The notes under the pieces were generated by a model. The model was not told the DNA's origin. It ran no database searches and saw only the letters and a program-made list of their open reading frames with translations. Both the position numbers and the translations under genes were made by a program. Below, in pieces: positions 61,917 through 64,000 of a stretch of 64,000 nucleotides of DNA. Positions within the stretch are counted from its first letter, which is position 1; every line of letters begins with the position of its first letter. The stretch is from Serratia bockelmannii (GTDB lineage Bacteria; Pseudomonadota; Gammaproteobacteria; Enterobacterales; Enterobacteriaceae): contig NZ_VOUX01000008.1 in NCBI RefSeq assembly GCF_008011855.1, positions 62,001 to 126,000 on the forward strand, given 5' to 3'.

Positions 61917-64000
61917 TCAATCCCGATCTTCAGGCGCCAGACGACGCCGGCTGAAGGCCTTCAGGCCGCGCCACAGCATCAGCCCCAGGATCACCACCAG
62001 CACCACCGCGATCACCGCCAGCAGTACCGGATGGGTGGAGAGGGCATACCACAGCCGCTCCCACCACGGCAGGTGGCCGACATAGTAAATATCGCCGACG
62101 CGCAGGCTGTTAACCCCCGATTCGCGGATCACCGCCACCGAACCAAACACCGCGGCGCGCTTGCCGCTGTCCAGCAGGGCATTGTTGAGCAGCTCATAGC
62201 CGCGCGGGCTGTCCGCCAACAGCGCCACGATGCTGCGTTGGTCGTTGAACGGCGACTGTACGCCGATGATCGCCGACATTGCGCCCTCGGAGCTGACGGT
62301 GGTCTTGCTGTCCGGCTTGGTGTCCTCTGCCAGCACTTCCGCACTCGGCAGCGGCGGCTGCCGCGTCGGCTGTTTCACCCAGCTTTGGGTCGCGTCCACC
62401 AGCAGACTGATTTTCTTGTCGTCGCGCAGCTCCGGCGGAATGGTGCCGACCATCAGGATGTCGTCGTCGCGATCCTTGGCCTGCGACCAGTCGTCGCTCA
62501 GCGTGAAGGCCAGCGCCGGATAACCGGTTTGCGCGCCGATCACGCCCAGCGCGTTCAGCAGCGCGCTGACCTGCGCCGGCTGCGGTTTCTGGTTCACCAA
62601 CACCAGCGTTTGCGACAGATCCGCCAGGCGGCTGAACGGGAAACCGGCGTTGGCGAAAGCGCGCAGGTCCGGCATCGCCATAAAGTGGCGGTAGCCGGAG
62701 AAATCGATGGTGGACGCACCGTCGATCACCGCGTGGTTTTGCGTGAAGGAGTAGGTTTCGCAGCGCCCTTCCGCGCCGCTGGCCAGCAGCGTGGTGTAAT
62801 CGAAGTCAAAGCGCAGCTGGTTGGTGGCCCCGAGCCGCAGCGCCGGAATGCTGACGTTTTTGTCGGAATCGAGCAGCCCCTGCGTCAACGGCAAGCGCAG
62901 CAGCTGTGCGCCCTGTTCGTGTTCCGGCACCAGCGAGTAAGCCTGCACGAACTGGTTGTTCAGGCTGACGCTCAGCCGCGAACCGTCCTGAATGCGCGGC
63001 GCGGTATAACGGTATTTCAGGTGCATGTCGATGCCGGTGCTGCGGATCAGGAACAGATCCGGCGGCAGGTTCATGGTCAGCGAGATCGGGCCGGGCTCGA
63101 TGCCGCTGGTTTGCAGCTGTTCGGCGTATTGCTGCAGCTCAGCGAAGGTCATCGGCCGATCGGTGCGCACCCAGTTCGGCGCGTCGTAAGGCTGGCGCGG
63201 CGCGAGCTGTTCCACCTTGTCCACCGTCACGTTCTGGCCGCGGAACAGGATGTTGCCCTGCGCGATGCCCTTCACCGCGGTGATCAAATCGTTGTCGTCA
63301 CGCCCCTGAATCAACAGCAGTTTGACGTACGGATTGTCGGGGTGGCTGATCATCTCCACCGTCGGGCCGTTGACCGCCGGATAATCGCGTAGGAAATCCG
63401 GGCGCTGCGAGTTGGTGGCGAACACCACCGCGTGCTGCGTCGGCAGCGCGTTGTACAGCGTCGGGAAGGATTGCCCGCGCCACTGCGCCTTGCTGCCGAA
63501 CCAGGAGGCCAGAATACCCGCCGCGCGCTGCTGGGTGAGGTCAGGCTGGCCGGCGAACACCATCGGCAGCGTCAGCGGCCGATTGTCACGGCTGTCGAAG
63601 AACGGCTCAGGGAAGTGCGACAGCTCGTTTTTCACCGGCAGCGTCTGGAAACGCAGCTTCAGCGCGCTGGACTTGCTGACGTCGAGCCACAGCGAGGTGC
63701 TGGCCGGGTTTTCGCAGATGTTCTGATAATGGCCGACGAACACCAGCCTTACGCGGTTAAAATCGGTGATATAGCGCGGATCGATCACCATCTGGATGCG
63801 ATTGGGCTTGCCCAGTTGCTCTTTGGCGAGGGTGGTTACGCCCATCAGTTCGTCGTTCAGATAGACCTTGACGTGCGACTCCACCGGGATCAGCGCCGGT
63901 GACGGCGTAAACTCCATATCGAGCATCGCCTGCGAGACCACCTCATCGCTGCGCACGCCGAATTCGATCTGTCCGTCCGGCCGGGTGCCGCGCAGAACAA
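61917..64000 (-). CDS. bcsB: Cellulose synthase regulatory subunit BcsB (partial, 5' end outside window)
   Basis: The frame is open to the right edge (upstream residues include [20 protein letters not shown]), so the N terminus is missing. Visible are the repeated carbohydrate-binding/flavodoxin-like domains and a C-terminal membrane anchor ([20 protein letters not shown]) with a short basic tail. BcsB is the periplasmic partner of the BcsA synthase. A GTG at 63956 is internal and not the start. bcsA is expected upstream, outside the window. Confidence 0.96.
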   Translation of the reverse strand, partial: VLRGTRPDGQIEFGVRSDEVVSQAMLDMEFTPSPALIPVESHVKVYLNDELMGVTTLAKEQLGKPNRIQMVIDPRYITDFNRVRLVFVGHYQNICENPASTSLWLDVSKSSALKLRFQTLPVKNELSHFPEPFFDSRDNRPLTLPMVFAGQPDLTQQRAAGILASWFGSKAQWRGQSFPTLYNALPTQHAVVFATNSQRPDFLRDYPAVNGPTVEMISHPDNPYVKLLLIQGRDDNDLITAVKGIAQGNILFRGQNVTVDKVEQLAPRQPYDAPNWVRTDRPMTFAELQQYAEQLQTSGIEPGPISLTMNLPPDLFLIRSTGIDMHLKYRYTAPRIQDGSRLSVSLNNQFVQAYSLVPEHEQGAQLLRLPLTQGLLDSDKNVSIPALRLGATNQLRFDFDYTTLLASGAEGRCETYSFTQNHAVIDGASTIDFSGYRHFMAMPDLRAFANAGFPFSRLADLSQTLVLVNQKPQPAQVSALLNALGVIGAQTGYPALAFTLSDDWSQAKDRDDDILMVGTIPPELRDDKKISLLVDATQSWVKQPTRQPPLPSAEVLAEDTKPDSKTTVSSEGAMSAIIGVQSPFNDQRSIVALLADSPRGYELLNNALLDSGKRAAVFGSVAVIRESGVNSLRVGDIYYVGHLPWWERLWYALSTHPVLLAVIAVVLVVILGLMLWRGLKAFSRRRLAPEDRD

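Noticed and set aside
63298-63956. GTG at 63956 as the bcsB start
   Set aside because: Conserved BcsB sequence continues upstream in frame to the window edge, so the gene is truncated by the window and not short.

Overview
This window is ordinary chromosomal core from an enterobacterium of the Serratia type. The inference rests on high GC, proteins that align end to end with their E. coli namesakes, and E. coli-like gene order in several long blocks (recQ-pldA, uvrD-corA, xerC-dapF, cyaA-hemCDXY, the enterobacterial common antigen operon, rho-trxA-rhlB-gppA-rep, and the bcs cellulose region). I see no insertion sequence, prophage, integrase, plasmid gene, CRISPR array or rRNA. I infer Serratia, probably the S. 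marcescens group; a genome search would settle the species.

Layout. 1-5.2 kb: divergent glpAB (anaerobic glycerol-3-phosphate dehydrogenase) and glpTQ around a shared control region. 5.3-14 kb: yigL, pldB, rhtB, rhtC, recQ, pldA, yigI, rarD and corA, with a tiny corL leader ORF upstream of corA. 14.4-25 kb: a WbuC-type cupin, uvrD, the dapF-yigA-xerC-yigB cluster with lptM upstream, cyaY, cyaA and the start of hemCDXY, which runs to 27.9 kb. 27.9-29.3 kb: the sRNA gene glmZ with a sigma-54 promoter, then an Arg-His-Leu-Pro tRNA operon whose 3' end carries a duplicated, interrupted tRNA-Pro fragment. 29.4-44.1 kb: thrP and the complete ECA operon wecA-wzzE-wecBC-rffGH-wecD-wecE-wzxE-wecF-wzyE-wecG, all on the minus strand. 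44.4-51.8 kb: rho, trxA, rhlB, gppA, rep, ppiC. 51.8-64 kb: yhjJ, dctA, pdeK, bcsC, bcsZ and partial bcsB, also minus strand.

How the genes work together. Glp genes take up and oxidise glycerol-3-phosphate. PldA and PldB act on phospholipids. HemC/D and HemX/Y serve tetrapyrrole synthesis, and CyaA makes cAMP. The wec/rff/wz genes build and export ECA from UDP-GlcNAc, and GlmZ in E. coli raises glucosamine-6-phosphate synthesis, which feeds the same amino-sugar pool. BcsB/Z/C export and trim cellulose, and the neighbouring EAL protein PdeK probably lowers c-di-GMP.

No wholly new multi-gene system is visible. The most unusual items are noncoding: a run of perfect mini-hairpins inserted in the T-arm of a tRNA-Pro fragment inside a 70-bp direct repeat (28.57-28.80 kb); a complete sigma-54/GlrR/IHF-like control region for glmZ; an 18-codon TTG-initiated corL; and a hairpin in the pdeK leader.
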